A DNA stretch of 64,000 nt from an uncultured SAR86 cluster bacterium (GTDB taxonomy: Bacteria > Pseudomonadota > Gammaproteobacteria > Magnimaribacterales > D2472): NCBI GenBank assembly GCA_902623685.1, contig CACNUQ010000002.1, positions 1 to 64,000 on the forward strand. Direction: 5' to 3'. Shown here piece by piece: positions 43,845 to 53,307 of the stretch; position 1 is the stretch's first letter, and each line of letters opens with the position of its first letter. The translations under genes and the position numbers were made by a program. Under the pieces are notes generated by a model. The model worked only from the letters and a program-made list of their open reading frames with translations, made no database searches and was not told the DNA's origin.

Positions 43845-45327
43845 CTTGATTGTTTTGAACTCTTAAAAGTTCTTCATATGAAGTTAAACCATCACGTAAA
43901 AGTTGTGACGAGGACAGGTCTAAGGATAGGTTTTCTTTAAAAGCTGATTCAGCTAACTTTGCCTCTGAGGCTTCGTCATGTATCAGAGCTTTTAATTCAT
44001 CAGAGATATTAATGCACTCGGCAAGAGCAATCCTGCCTTTGAAGCCTGTGTTATTGCAGTTTGTACATCCAACGGCCTGATAAATATTTTCATTTTTATC
44101 AAGTTGAAACTCTTTTTGAATTGTAGCTGACGGCTTAATGGGGGTTTTGCAATCTTCACACAGTCTTCGAACAAGTCTTTGAGCGATAACCACTCGTAAA
44201 CTTGATGCTAAAAGATATGACTCAATACCCATGTCCCTCAATCTAGCAATAGCGCCAATAGCACTGTTGGTATGAATGGTAGAGAGAACTAAATGTCCTG
44301 TTAAACTTGCTTGGATAGCAATTTTAGCTGTTTCAATATCTCTAATTTCTCCTACCATGACTATATCAGGATCTTGACGCAGAATTGATCTTAGACCTGA
44401 AGCAAAATCATATCCAGCTTTATTATTAACTTGAGTTTGTCCAATTCCTGGCAGAGTGTATTCAATAGGATCCTCAACAGTAAGGATGTTTTGTGAAGTA
44501 TCACTTATATGTCGAAGGCCTGAATATAATGTTGTAGTTTTTCCAGAGCCGGTTGGGCCGGTAACTAAGATAATACCTTCCGAAAGTTGCAAAGCATTTT
44601 TATAGTTTCTTAAGATAGAGTTTGGCAAACCCAAATCACCAACATTGATTTGCGCCGCCTGTTTATCCAATAACCTTAAAACAACTCTTTCACCATAAGA
44701 TGATGGCAGTGTAGAAACTCGAACATCAATTTTTTTTGCGCCCAATGATAGGGAGACTCTGCCATCCTGAGGCTTTCTTCTTTCAGCAATATCCAAACGA
44801 GCAATAATTTTTAAGCGCGAAATTATAGGCGCTGAAAGCCTTGAATCATGAGTTAAGACTTGTTGCAAAATTCCATCAACTCTATGCCTGATAATAAAGT
44901 TTTCTTCATAAGGTTCAAAATGTATATCTGATGCTCTCTCTTTGATAGCTTGGCTGATAACTCCATTGATAAGTTTGATAATTGGAGCATCATTTGCTCC
45001 ACTTAATAAATCCTCAGTGGGAGCCAATGTATTTGCGAATGATTGCAAATCAAAGTCCTCCGAAAGACTGGTACTACCCAATACACCATCATCATCAGCG
45101 GAATAATATTCTGTTAACAGTTGATCAAAATCAGTTGGCGAGCATGTCTCAGATTTAAAATGATTGGTCAGAAAGCGATATAGCTCTTGAAATAGATCTT
45201 TTGAAAGGGGTTGCTCAGATATAACTTGAGCTTGTTGATTTTTTTTAAACGCTATGACTCTTTGAGTTTTTGCAAATTCATAAGGTAGCAAAGGGCTCTT
45301 TGAGGTAACAGTCTGATTCTTCGTCAT
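43831..45327 (-). CDS. gspE: Type II secretion ATPase E
   Basis: A 498-residue hexameric secretion ATPase. The N1E-type domain is followed by the catalytic core: Walker A GPTGSGKTTT (257-266), the Asp box with VEDPIEYTLPGIGQTQVN, Walker B RQDPDIVMVGEIRD and the His box STIHTNSA. A four-cysteine zinc module (C390, C393, C421, C424) is present, which is typical of GspE rather than PilB-like retraction ATPases. It powers pseudopilus assembly. It lies 3 bp after gspD. Confidence 0.96.
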   Translation of the reverse strand: MTKNQTVTSKSPLLPYEFAKTQRVIAFKKNQQAQVISEQPLSKDLFQELYRFLTNHFKSETCSPTDFDQLLTEYYSADDDGVLGSTSLSEDFDLQSFANTLAPTEDLLSGANDAPIIKLINGVISQAIKERASDIHFEPYEENFIIRHRVDGILQQVLTHDSRLSAPIISRLKIIARLDIAERRKPQDGRVSLSLGAKKIDVRVSTLPSSYGERVVLRLLDKQAAQINVGDLGLPNSILRNYKNALQLSEGIILVTGPTGSGKTTTLYSGLRHISDTSQNILTVEDPIEYTLPGIGQTQVNNKAGYDFASGLRSILRQDPDIVMVGEIRDIETAKIAIQASLTGHLVLSTIHTNSAIGAIARLRDMGIESYLLASSLRVVIAQRLVRRLCEDCKTPIKPSATIQKEFQLDKNENIYQAVGCTNCNNTGFKGRIALAECINISDELKALIHDEASEAKLAESAFKENLSLDLSSSQLLRDGLTSYEELLRVQNNQDANL

Positions 45328-45330
45328 ATA

Positions 45331-47172
45331 CTATTGCGTGAGATCTAAAATATCTTTATTGAATGATCCTATGATTTTTTCAGCATTGATATAATTGTAT
45401 TTTTCCCCTGAAAGAGAAGTAACATCAGCTGAATCCATTAATATTGTAGGCCTTAAAAATACCATTAGATTTCTTTGCACCCTAGATTCAGCAGAGGAGC
45501 TAAAGAGTCTCCCAAAAACTGGAATGGAGCCAAGCAGAGGAACTTTAGAGACGCTTTCCTGGAGATCATCTTCGTTTAAACCTCCTAAAACTATCATTTG
45601 ATTATTATCTACCAAGACAGTCGTTTCGATGCTTCTTTTGTTTGTAATAAGATCCGCTGTTCCTGTTAAGGGGCCAACCACACCAGAAACTTCTTGTTTT
45701 ATCTCTAAAATTACAGAATTGCCTTCATTAATTTGTGGCGTGATAGAAAGTTTTATACCAACTTCTTGACGTGAAGTAGTTCTAAAAGGATTGGCATTAT
45801 TTGAACCAAGGCTCTCGCCAGTTGTAATTGGTATCTCTTGGCCTATAACTAAATTTGCAGGCTCATTATCCATTGCAATAACTGTATGCGTTGAAAGGAT
45901 ATCTGAATTTTGGTCGTCAGCGACTGCATTTATGATGCCAGCAAAACTATCTCCACCGCTTAAATCTCCAAACCCTGAAACTAAGCCAGAAGACTGCAAT
46001 AATGAGGAGGATGCAACATTGCTCAAAGTAGCATTTTCACCATCTTCAATCAATGATCCTGCCAAGGCAACTAAATCAGGATTCGATCCATTTTGGAATC
46101 TGGTAATACCAACGGGAACATTGCCATCTTGTGCGCCAGCAAAAATTGTCTCAACGCCCAAACTCTTTGCAGCTGTTTCAGACAACTCAACAATGATTGC
46201 TTCTACAAGCACCTGTGCTCTCCTAATATCTAATTTAGATACCAAATTGCGAATGACCTCAAGATTTGTTTCTTCTGAAGAGACAATCAGTGAATTAGTT
46301 TCACGATGATGGGTAACAATTGGTTTTTCATTATCATCACCTGCAAACCTAGATGAGACAGTGTTAATAATAGTGGCAACTTCTTCTGCTTTTGCATATT
46401 TAAGATACAAAACAGCGATCGAGCCTCCAGTCATAGCATCTTTATCCAACGCATTCAAAGTTTCAGTAATGTTATTTATAACTAACTGACCTGCCGAAAG
46501 AATAACTGAATTTGATGGTGTGAAAGGTACAGCTATAAAGTTGTTTATAGTTGGGTTATTTTGTGCTTTTAATCGATCAAGAATCCTTACCGCTTCAACT
46601 GATGAAAGATTATTTAATTTAATAATCTTGATTGCTGCGCTATCGTTCTGATCAATTTTCTCAAGCAATTGGGTAATCCTTTCAATGTTTGATTTTTTAT
46701 CAACCAAAAGGATTGAGTTAATCGATGGGATGCTCGAAAGATGAGATTGCCTTCCAGTAATAGGTTTGATTTGACTGAGAATTTCTGCTGCCGATCGATT
46801 TTTTAGCGTAAATATTTTTGTTTCTATAGAAGACTGACCAAGGGTTTCGTTGAAATCTCTGGTAGCCTCATTCTCAGGGACAATTCTAACCACCCCACCA
46901 TCTGAAAGGGCTGCAAAGCCATGCACCTGAATAGTTTGCAAATAAACATCCCATACTTGATTAGATGTGAGAATTGAATCAGAAAAGATTGAAATTCTGC
47001 CTTTGACTCTTGGATCAAGTATCAAAGTTTTTTTAGAAAATTTAGAAATATCTTGGGTAACTTTTGCTATATCAACATCTTGGTAATTTAGTAAGAAGGT
47101 TTCTTGTGCGTGAGATTGGATAGATAAAAAAATAAAAGGAATAAAAATTATGGATTTAATTTTTTTAATCAC
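45331..47172 (-). CDS. gspD: Type II secretin D
   Basis: A 613-residue secretin. A signal peptide (MIKKIKSIIFIPFIFLSIQS, cut after HAQ) leads into the N0 domain, then N1-N3 repeats with IERITQLLEKIDQ and RVLIQ-like turns, the secretin gate region and the C-terminal barrel with VPLLGSIPVFGRLFSS and RNLMVFLRPTIL. It forms the outer-membrane channel through which folded proteins leave. The S-domain tail that binds a pilotin is short. It is preceded by gspC with a 1-bp gap. Confidence 0.95.
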   Translation of the reverse strand: MIKKIKSIIFIPFIFLSIQSHAQETFLLNYQDVDIAKVTQDISKFSKKTLILDPRVKGRISIFSDSILTSNQVWDVYLQTIQVHGFAALSDGGVVRIVPENEATRDFNETLGQSSIETKIFTLKNRSAAEILSQIKPITGRQSHLSSIPSINSILLVDKKSNIERITQLLEKIDQNDSAAIKIIKLNNLSSVEAVRILDRLKAQNNPTINNFIAVPFTPSNSVILSAGQLVINNITETLNALDKDAMTGGSIAVLYLKYAKAEEVATIINTVSSRFAGDDNEKPIVTHHRETNSLIVSSEETNLEVIRNLVSKLDIRRAQVLVEAIIVELSETAAKSLGVETIFAGAQDGNVPVGITRFQNGSNPDLVALAGSLIEDGENATLSNVASSSLLQSSGLVSGFGDLSGGDSFAGIINAVADDQNSDILSTHTVIAMDNEPANLVIGQEIPITTGESLGSNNANPFRTTSRQEVGIKLSITPQINEGNSVILEIKQEVSGVVGPLTGTADLITNKRSIETTVLVDNNQMIVLGGLNEDDLQESVSKVPLLGSIPVFGRLFSSSAESRVQRNLMVFLRPTILMDSADVTSLSGEKYNYINAEKIIGSFNKDILDLTQ

Positions 47173-47173
47173 T

Positions 47174-47578
47174 TTAATTATCTACTGTTAACTTTGTGCT
47201 TAGCTGGAAAATATTTCCATTATATTCAAATGTAGCATATTCACTGTTCACACTGAATAATTTATATTTATTTTCCAATAATGCACCCTGTTGTACAACA
47301 AATGTTTGGTTATTTCTTTCAACAATTACTGAAGCTCTTGAAGAGCTAGCTCTGAATCCTACAACTTTGTAATCAAAATTTGGTGATGGGCTGGATTCTA
47401 GTTGGCTCACTTCAACACTAGAACTGAATTGAGCGGACCCTTTAATGGGACTGAAATCTATATTCATTTTATCAGGTCGAGATACAAAGGATAAAATTAG
47501 TAAATATAGGACATATCCCGCTAATAAAACCGCTAGACCAATAAAGGCTTTTTTAATAAAGAGATAATTTATATTCAT
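47174..47578 (-). CDS. gspC: Type II secretion protein C, PDZ-less
   Basis: A 134-residue bitopic protein. It has one N-terminal membrane helix (KKAFIGLAVLLAGYVLYLLI) and a periplasmic homology region (VVGFRASSSRASVIVERNNQ, QQGALLENKYKLFSV). The homology region binds the secretin N0 domain. Standard GspC is about twice as long and ends in a PDZ or coiled-coil domain; here it stops after the homology region. Its position directly before gspD confirms the call. No ribosome site is seen, and a strong hairpin ends 7 bp before the start codon. Confidence 0.85.
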   Translation of the reverse strand: MNINYLFIKKAFIGLAVLLAGYVLYLLILSFVSRPDKMNIDFSPIKGSAQFSSSVEVSQLESSPSPNFDYKVVGFRASSSRASVIVERNNQTFVVQQGALLENKYKLFSVNSEYATFEYNGNIFQLSTKLTVDN

Positions 47579-47585
47579 ATAAATA

Positions 47586-47612
47586 AAATGAGCTACATAG
47601 TGTAGCTCATTT
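47586..47612 (-). terminator. Perfect hairpin between receptor and gspC (terminator or attenuator)
   Basis: ATGAGCTACA (47588-47597) and TGTAGCTCAT (47601-47610) pair perfectly, extended by AA/TT to 12 bp, with a 3-nt loop. On the minus strand it is followed by TTTTATTT. It lies 18 bp after the receptor stop and just ahead of gspC. Its near-symmetry makes it look like a terminator in either direction. Confidence 0.7.
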
Positions 47613-47630
47613 ATTTTTCTAATTTAAAAT

Positions 47631-50270
47631 TTAAAAATTCAGTTTAAATCCAAGAGATATTGAGGTCCCTAATTCGTATTGATCATAGAAAATATTTGAA
47701 TTTGCCATTGTTGCCTCATACTCTTCATTTAAAAGGTTCCTTACTTCTAATGAAATCTTTAGCATAGATGAATCAAGCTCAATCTCTCTGCTATAGACAA
47801 AATCAATCGTTAGTGGGATTTGCTCAATAATATCTGGAAGAACATCCAAACCTCTAGCTCTAACCCTATCATCAACATAATTAACAATCACAGTGGCTTG
47901 AGAATTAACTGAATAATCATCATAGCCAAATTGAAGATTGAATATATTCTCTGCTTGGCCTTGAAGCCTGGGATCTCTGCCATTGGCTAAGAGTGAGGCT
48001 GCAGATGTAACGACCCCACCAGAATTAATATAAGTATCACCACTGCCAATAATAATTTCTGAATCTGTAAAAGTATAATTAACTTTTAACATGAATTCTT
48101 TTGAAGAAGCCCAGGTTGACTCAAAACCATCAAAGATTCTCTCATATTCAAATTCAAAACCCGAAAGCTCTGCTTTTGGAACATTTTGAAAAGTTGTAAC
48201 TATTAAGTCACCAATTTCATTAACAGTTTCTTCAATAGGCTTATCGATTTCTTTATAAAAAGCACCGATCGTTAGGAATTGGTTAAGATCAAAGTAATAT
48301 TCAGCCCTAAGATCTATATTATCAATTTCTGAATTTTCTAAATACAAAGAACCGGCCACAACCCTATCAGTATCTGGATCTATAAATAAGGTTGGCGATA
48401 ATTCTCTAAATGTAGGCCTTGCGATCGTTTTAGAAACACCAAGTCTAATTTGAAGATTTTCTGAGCCATCAGGCAGATAAGTCAATGTGAATGCTGGTAG
48501 TGCATAATCCTCATCAAGAGTTTTTTCTACAACATTATCCTTGCCAAGAAATAAGTCATATGTATTTATTTCTTGTTTACCATTTTCTTGTCTCACGCCA
48601 GCTGATAATCTTACTTGTTCGGAGAGCAGTGCATCCATGGATACATATGCAGCTGATGTCTCCAAGATACCTTCGTAGCCTGCAGGCGAAGAAGAAGCAG
48701 TATTTTCAATTACAAGCAATCTGTTCGGATCAAAGTTTTGATCTGCAAAAATATAATCAACTCTTTGATTCAAAGCTTCTGCTGGAAGCGGGCCACCGGC
48801 AGGGCTAAATCTGAAACTTCTAACCTCAGCATCACGATTATTATCTCTATAATCAATACCAGCTTTAAGCTCAATATCCATTGTTTCCAATTCCAATGGG
48901 ATAGAAACATCTAATCCAAAATTAAAGTCATTGTCATCGACACTGCTAAACTGAGTTTGATTTTTACCAGTATTCACGTCGTATAACCAAGAATCAGGAG
49001 TTGAGGTGCCTACAACGCCTGATGAATCTTGATAAAATATCTCCCTTTCATATGGCGCATCTCTGGTTGCTTTACCGTTGGCAAGTCTTACATCAAGAGT
49101 AGAGCCGTTATCAAACAGTTGAGAATAATTGAATTGATGGTTAAAAAGTGATCTCTCAAAGAACGCTAAATAATCTTCTCTGATATCCTGAGCATCACTA
49201 GGATCAAATCCATAAATGATTCTGGCTTTTTTTGTTCCTTTATGAATATATAAACCAGTATATTTGAGCTCAGTGGCATCAGTCTCTATACCAAACACAC
49301 CCATTGCATAGGTGCTAACATCGTTAGATGTTGACTTAGTTTGCTTATTTTCAGCAATGATAACGTCGGCCCCACCTCCTGCTTGAGCTTGCAAATCACC
49401 GGTTTGTCTTAAGCCTTCTTGGGTTTGCCAATCACTTTTCATGCCAGCAGTAAAGAATACACCTGCCTTTGCTGAATTAAGACCAAGAGCAGAATTTAGA
49501 TCCCAGTCTAACTCATTACCATAAGTAAAGTTAAATGAATTGTTAACTGGAACGTCACCTTCTTGAATTACCCACAGTTTTGAGTTTTCAAATTCACGTC
49601 CAAAATTTGCAAGTTCATAAGTCGCATAATTAGATCTATCAACTTTAGTGCCTGAAGCAATGCTTTGACCTAAAAGGGCTGGATAATTTCTGGTTCCGTC
49701 ATCGTAACCGAAATCATCATCTCCACCACCATCATACAAAAGACCATCAGACAAAGAAGTACCATCATTGTAACCAGAAGAAAATGACAATGATAAAACC
49801 CTTTCTAAAGGTACCGCTTTAGTTTTGATGGCTATCATGCCTCCACCAAACTCACCTGCCATTTCAGCTGAATAAGTTTTTTGCACTAAGGCAGATTCAA
49901 TAGCTGCGGTTGGAAAGATGTCTAAGGGTACGACCCTTTTCAAAGGTTCTGGACTGGGCAAAGATGAGCCGTTAAGAGTAGCGGAAGAGTATCTTTCACC
50001 CAAGCCTCTTACATAAACATATTTACCTCTAACCAAACTTAAGCCTGTAAGTCTGGTTAGTGCTATAGCAATGTTATCATCGCCTGTTCGTTCAATATCA
50101 GAACTATCAAGGACAACATTGATTTCGGCCGTATCTCTTTTTTCGTCAGGAATAAAGGATCCACTGACCACCACTTCTTCTAGCTCTTGAGCTTGTATGC
50201 TCAAGGTTAAAGCAACTATTGGTAATGCAAGAGCCCTAAAACCTTTGTTAAGTTTAGTTTTATTTTTCAT
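47631..50270 (-). CDS. TonB-dependent receptor, Pho-linked
   Basis: An 879-residue receptor. A signal peptide ends near SIQAQ, followed by the TonB-box-like LEEVVVSGSFIPDEKRD. The plug contains VRGLGERYSSATLNGSSLPS, PEPLKRVVPLDIFPT and AEMAGEFGGGMIAIKTKAVP, a highly conserved set in one clade of proteobacterial receptors often found next to phosphate genes (from memory). The barrel ends in GTSISLGFKLNF. It lies 28 bp after the duplicated lipoprotein gene and would be transcribed from the Pho-box promoter at 53273. A role in uptake of a phosphorus-containing solute is inferred. Confidence 0.93.
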   Translation of the reverse strand: MKNKTKLNKGFRALALPIVALTLSIQAQELEEVVVSGSFIPDEKRDTAEINVVLDSSDIERTGDDNIAIALTRLTGLSLVRGKYVYVRGLGERYSSATLNGSSLPSPEPLKRVVPLDIFPTAAIESALVQKTYSAEMAGEFGGGMIAIKTKAVPLERVLSLSFSSGYNDGTSLSDGLLYDGGGDDDFGYDDGTRNYPALLGQSIASGTKVDRSNYATYELANFGREFENSKLWVIQEGDVPVNNSFNFTYGNELDWDLNSALGLNSAKAGVFFTAGMKSDWQTQEGLRQTGDLQAQAGGGADVIIAENKQTKSTSNDVSTYAMGVFGIETDATELKYTGLYIHKGTKKARIIYGFDPSDAQDIREDYLAFFERSLFNHQFNYSQLFDNGSTLDVRLANGKATRDAPYEREIFYQDSSGVVGTSTPDSWLYDVNTGKNQTQFSSVDDNDFNFGLDVSIPLELETMDIELKAGIDYRDNNRDAEVRSFRFSPAGGPLPAEALNQRVDYIFADQNFDPNRLLVIENTASSSPAGYEGILETSAAYVSMDALLSEQVRLSAGVRQENGKQEINTYDLFLGKDNVVEKTLDEDYALPAFTLTYLPDGSENLQIRLGVSKTIARPTFRELSPTLFIDPDTDRVVAGSLYLENSEIDNIDLRAEYYFDLNQFLTIGAFYKEIDKPIEETVNEIGDLIVTTFQNVPKAELSGFEFEYERIFDGFESTWASSKEFMLKVNYTFTDSEIIIGSGDTYINSGGVVTSAASLLANGRDPRLQGQAENIFNLQFGYDDYSVNSQATVIVNYVDDRVRARGLDVLPDIIEQIPLTIDFVYSREIELDSSMLKISLEVRNLLNEEYEATMANSNIFYDQYELGTSISLGFKLNF

Positions 50271-50298
50271 TTGTAACTCCGTTGATTACTAACAGTTA

Positions 50299-53175
50299 TT
50301 AATCCAAGCTCCCTGGTACAGTCCAACCCTTGTACCAAGTATCAGTGGAGTCTTCTACAGCTCCAATATATGAAGTTGTTGTGAAGAAACTATCATTTTC
50401 AGCAGTTACAGTAACAGCATTTTCAGCAGTACCATTGATTACACCAGTAACGGTAGGAACATAAGCTCCACCACCGGAATCTGCAGAGTAAAGGTTATTA
50501 GACCCAGCGGTTGCTAAGGCAGCGACTTGAGCTGCAGTAGCAGAATCATCTCCAGCAGCACCCAATGCTTTACAGTCAAATGCTACAGAATTGAAAGTTA
50601 CTTTTGGTGTTGAAGCACCATCTTGAAGGGTCTCTACTTTTGTATGCTCTAAGCAGGCTTTAGAATTGCTAGCCTCAAGCACTATTCCATTTTTGTAAAT
50701 ACCAGACACACCTTCTTTTAACTTAATAACATCGTCTAATCCGCTTGAAATAAATGTAAAGTTAGATATCTGAGGCTGGGATCTTGGTTCTGTAAGATAC
50801 CCAACTGCAGCATCGTTATTAACATTATCAGATTCAACAATATGGTCACCACGATCGCTAGATTGCTTAACAATTACAAATTGCATTTTGCCTCTGTAAC
50901 CCCAATCAATATCAAGGTTATCATCGCCAGCACCTGTGCAGATTAAATATTTGACATTTACAGTTCCGCCAAAGAATTCAACACAGTCATCTTCATTGTT
51001 GTGAACTTGGATATATTCAACAGTGGTTCCAGTTCCAACGCCTCCAAAAGTAATACCGTTTAACTCATTACCTTCAAAGATTTCATACCCAGCATATTGG
51101 ACTCTCAAGTATTTTAAGGTTCCAGAGTTGTCATCGTTTATTTCACCGCCCATATAATCTCCAGCAGAACCTTCAACGACCCTTTCGCAAGGAAGTGTTC
51201 TAACGCTATTAACAAATGAGCATTTGTTCAATTGAGCTTTACCAAGGATGACTAAACCACCCCACAATCCTCTTGAGGAAGAAGTGACTTGGCCCATAAC
51301 ATCAGCTCTTGCTGTCATAATGATTGGAGCAGATTTTGTACCAATCGCATTAATTTTTGAGCCTCTCATAACAACCAAGTAATCAGAACCAGAGTCACCA
51401 AAGACGGTTACACCAGCTTCGATGGTTAAAGTAGCTGAAGCTCCGCCAGCTTTAGTGCCATCTGATCCCATATCATTACCAATTTGAATTTTTCCATCTA
51501 ATGCATAGTAGTTACCTCTTTGTAGAGTCACATCGGTTGTATAGGTTCCATTCAATGTGCAAACTTTTTTGCCCTCAATGCTTCCAGTTTCAACCGTCCC
51601 AGAAGGGCACTCTGGCGGAGTGAATAGTCCAGTGGTCCATCCTGCAGCCCAATTATTATCTTCGTCTGATCCAGGGGCAAAAGCACCAACATAATTTGTT
51701 GCAGAAAAGAATGAATCTATTTGAGTCCCATTTGGACACAAAGGATTTGTCTGAGCAGTCCCACTTCCAGTTGCGCATACGGCGGCTTCATTATTATGGG
51801 CTGAAATCACAGCTGATTCATTAGTACCAAGGAAGTAACTTCCCACCAATGTTTGATCGCCATAAGTAAGCTTTGTCGATCTTGCTTCAATTGAAGCTCC
51901 CAATTCAGCATCAGTTGCAGAATCATCTCCAGCATTATATTTATTTGGAGTTGAAACGAATACTGAATGTGTTGCAACTTTATCAAAACCAGGTGCATCT
52001 TGAGTGGTTTCTAAAAATGTATGCTCAAAAGCTGCTTTAGACGAGGAAGATGGAACAGACACTATGCCGTTCATATAGACTCCAGAAACTCCTTCTTTTA
52101 ATTTAATCGCATCATCTTGTCCGTTAGAGATAAAGGTAAAATTTGCAATTTTTGGAGAAGAGCGAGGAGTCGTTAAATATCCAACTGCAGCATCACTATT
52201 AACATTATCAGATTCAACAATATGATCACCTCTAGAATCTACCGTAGATTGAGCCACCAATACATATTGCATTTTCCCTGTGTAACCCCAATCAATATCT
52301 AAATTGTCATCACCTGCATTGGTACAAACTAGATGTTTAACATTGACTGTACCGCCAAAAAACTCGACACAATCATCTTCATTGTTATGAACCTGAACAT
52401 AATCGACTGTTGTACCTGATCCAACAGCACCAAAAGTAATACCATTTAATTCATTTCCTGGAAAAATTTCATAACCTGCGTGCTCAACTCTAACAAACCT
52501 AAGAGTTCCGGAATTATCTCCTGGTAAAGCCCCGCCCATTATTGCATCTGTGCTACCCTCAACAGCTTTCTCACATCCAGCCGTGCCACGAAGTTCATTA
52601 GAACATTTATTTATTGGAGCCCTGCCAAGTATCACTACTCCACCCCATAAACCACGAGCTGTTGATGCGTTTGTGATTGTTCCATCAAGAACAGTTGAAT
52701 GAGTAAATACAATTGGTTTGGAAGCGGTTCCAGCAGCTTCTATTTTTGAACCCCTATGAACAACAATATAATCATCAGTGGTTTTAGCAACTACAGTAAC
52801 ACCAGCTGGTATTGTTAGTACTGCAGGGTCGCCACCTGCTTTTGAACCATCGCCACCAACATCAGCTCCGATTTCTACTTTTCCTAAAAGTCTCCAAATC
52901 ACATCATTGGTGAGACTAAGATCATCTTTAACAACCCCGGATATAGCACATACGGTATTGCCCGCTATTGAAGAGTCTGTAGATACATTTGTTCCAGAGG
53001 GACAACTTCCTGTTAAAACTGAACCACCAACAGTAACAGTTGTGGTAGTGGCAGTAGGAGCTGCAACTTGTGAAAGTTCCCCAGGTGATGAGATTGCAGT
53101 ATCAGAACCACCACCACATGAAGCTAAAAATATAAGTGAAAATGAAACTATGAAAATTTTTTTGTTTGTAAGCAT
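50299..53175 (-). CDS. Large duplicated beta-helix-like surface lipoprotein
   Basis: A 958-residue lipoprotein. The signal MLTNKKIFIVSFSLIFLAS leads to the lipobox Cys at residue 20, followed by a Gly/Ser/Thr-rich linker. Residues 58-522 and 523-958 are two copies of one domain with near-identical blocks, such as RGLWGGVVILG, AGYEIFPGNELNGITFG, VHNNEDDCVEFFGGTVNVK and AGDDNLDIDWGY. Repeating short strands with Asn/Asp ladders suggest a parallel beta-helix. Each copy has conserved Asp-rich stretches and Cys pairs, so metal or phosphate-ester binding is possible. The reaction is unknown. It precedes the TonB receptor by 28 bp and follows a PhoB-box repeat, so receptor-lipoprotein cooperation under phosphate control is likely. 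Confidence 0.85.
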   Translation of the reverse strand: MLTNKKIFIVSFSLIFLASCGGGSDTAISSPGELSQVAAPTATTTTVTVGGSVLTGSCPSGTNVSTDSSIAGNTVCAISGVVKDDLSLTNDVIWRLLGKVEIGADVGGDGSKAGGDPAVLTIPAGVTVVAKTTDDYIVVHRGSKIEAAGTASKPIVFTHSTVLDGTITNASTARGLWGGVVILGRAPINKCSNELRGTAGCEKAVEGSTDAIMGGALPGDNSGTLRFVRVEHAGYEIFPGNELNGITFGAVGSGTTVDYVQVHNNEDDCVEFFGGTVNVKHLVCTNAGDDNLDIDWGYTGKMQYVLVAQSTVDSRGDHIVESDNVNSDAAVGYLTTPRSSPKIANFTFISNGQDDAIKLKEGVSGVYMNGIVSVPSSSSKAAFEHTFLETTQDAPGFDKVATHSVFVSTPNKYNAGDDSATDAELGASIEARSTKLTYGDQTLVGSYFLGTNESAVISAHNNEAAVCATGSGTAQTNPLCPNGTQIDSFFSATNYVGAFAPGSDEDNNWAAGWTTGLFTPPECPSGTVETGSIEGKKVCTLNGTYTTDVTLQRGNYYALDGKIQIGNDMGSDGTKAGGASATLTIEAGVTVFGDSGSDYLVVMRGSKINAIGTKSAPIIMTARADVMGQVTSSSRGLWGGLVILGKAQLNKCSFVNSVRTLPCERVVEGSAGDYMGGEINDDNSGTLKYLRVQYAGYEIFEGNELNGITFGGVGTGTTVEYIQVHNNEDDCVEFFGGTVNVKYLICTGAGDDNLDIDWGYRGKMQFVIVKQSSDRGDHIVESDNVNNDAAVGYLTEPRSQPQISNFTFISSGLDDVIKLKEGVSGIYKNGIVLEASNSKACLEHTKVETLQDGASTPKVTFNSVAFDCKALGAAGDDSATAAQVAALATAGSNNLYSADSGGGAYVPTVTGVINGTAENAVTVTAENDSFFTTTSYIGAVEDSTDTWYKGWTVPGSLD
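50302..51609 (-). repeat. Second copy of the internal domain duplication
   Basis: Codes for residues 523-958. It has the same start (CPSG), the same NNEDDCVEFFGG and GDHIVESDNVN blocks, and a different C-terminal end (KGWTVPGSLD). Compare with 51610-53004. Confidence 0.85.
51610..53004 (-). repeat. First copy of the internal domain duplication
   Basis: Codes for residues 58-522 of the large lipoprotein. It begins with the CPSG segment and carries the same order of blocks as the second copy (50302-51609). The nucleotide sequence is visibly similar in the block around the HIVESDNVN motif (52200-52230), so the duplication is not ancient or is kept by selection. Confidence 0.85.
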
Positions 53176-53272
53176 GAACTTCTCCGATTATGAATCTGTT
53201 CATTAAACATATATAAAAAAAACTTCCTATAGATTTTAAGCAAACATTTTGAAAATACTTTTAAAACTTTGA

Positions 53273-53290
53273 GTAACAGATATGTAACAA
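53273..53290 (-). promoter_or_regulatory. PhoB box
   Basis: On the minus strand TTGTTACATATCTGTTAC is two heptamers spaced 11 bp apart (TGTTACA, TGTTACT). It matches the E. coli Pho-box consensus at 14 of 18 positions by my count. It lies 98-115 bp before the duplicated lipoprotein gene and just after phoR. It would place the lipoprotein, the receptor and possibly the secretion operon under PhoB. Confidence 0.65.
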
Positions 53291-53307
53291 AAATTTTATT
53301 TTAATAA

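Noticed and set aside
45791-46309. Plus-strand open frame of 172 codons antisense to gspD
   Set aside because: The gspD frame is well supported by secretin motifs over its full length. The antisense frame is a shadow with no ribosome site.
50302-53004. Repeated blocks read as a possible mobile or CRISPR-like repeat
   Set aside because: The copies are two large in-frame protein domains with a single period of about 1.3 kb. There are no short regular repeats or spacers.
52778-53206. Plus-strand frame of 142 codons over the lipoprotein signal region
   Set aside because: It is antisense to a well-supported lipoprotein gene with a lipobox and duplicated domain. Its Pro/Ser/Thr-rich product is what an antisense shadow of that sequence gives.
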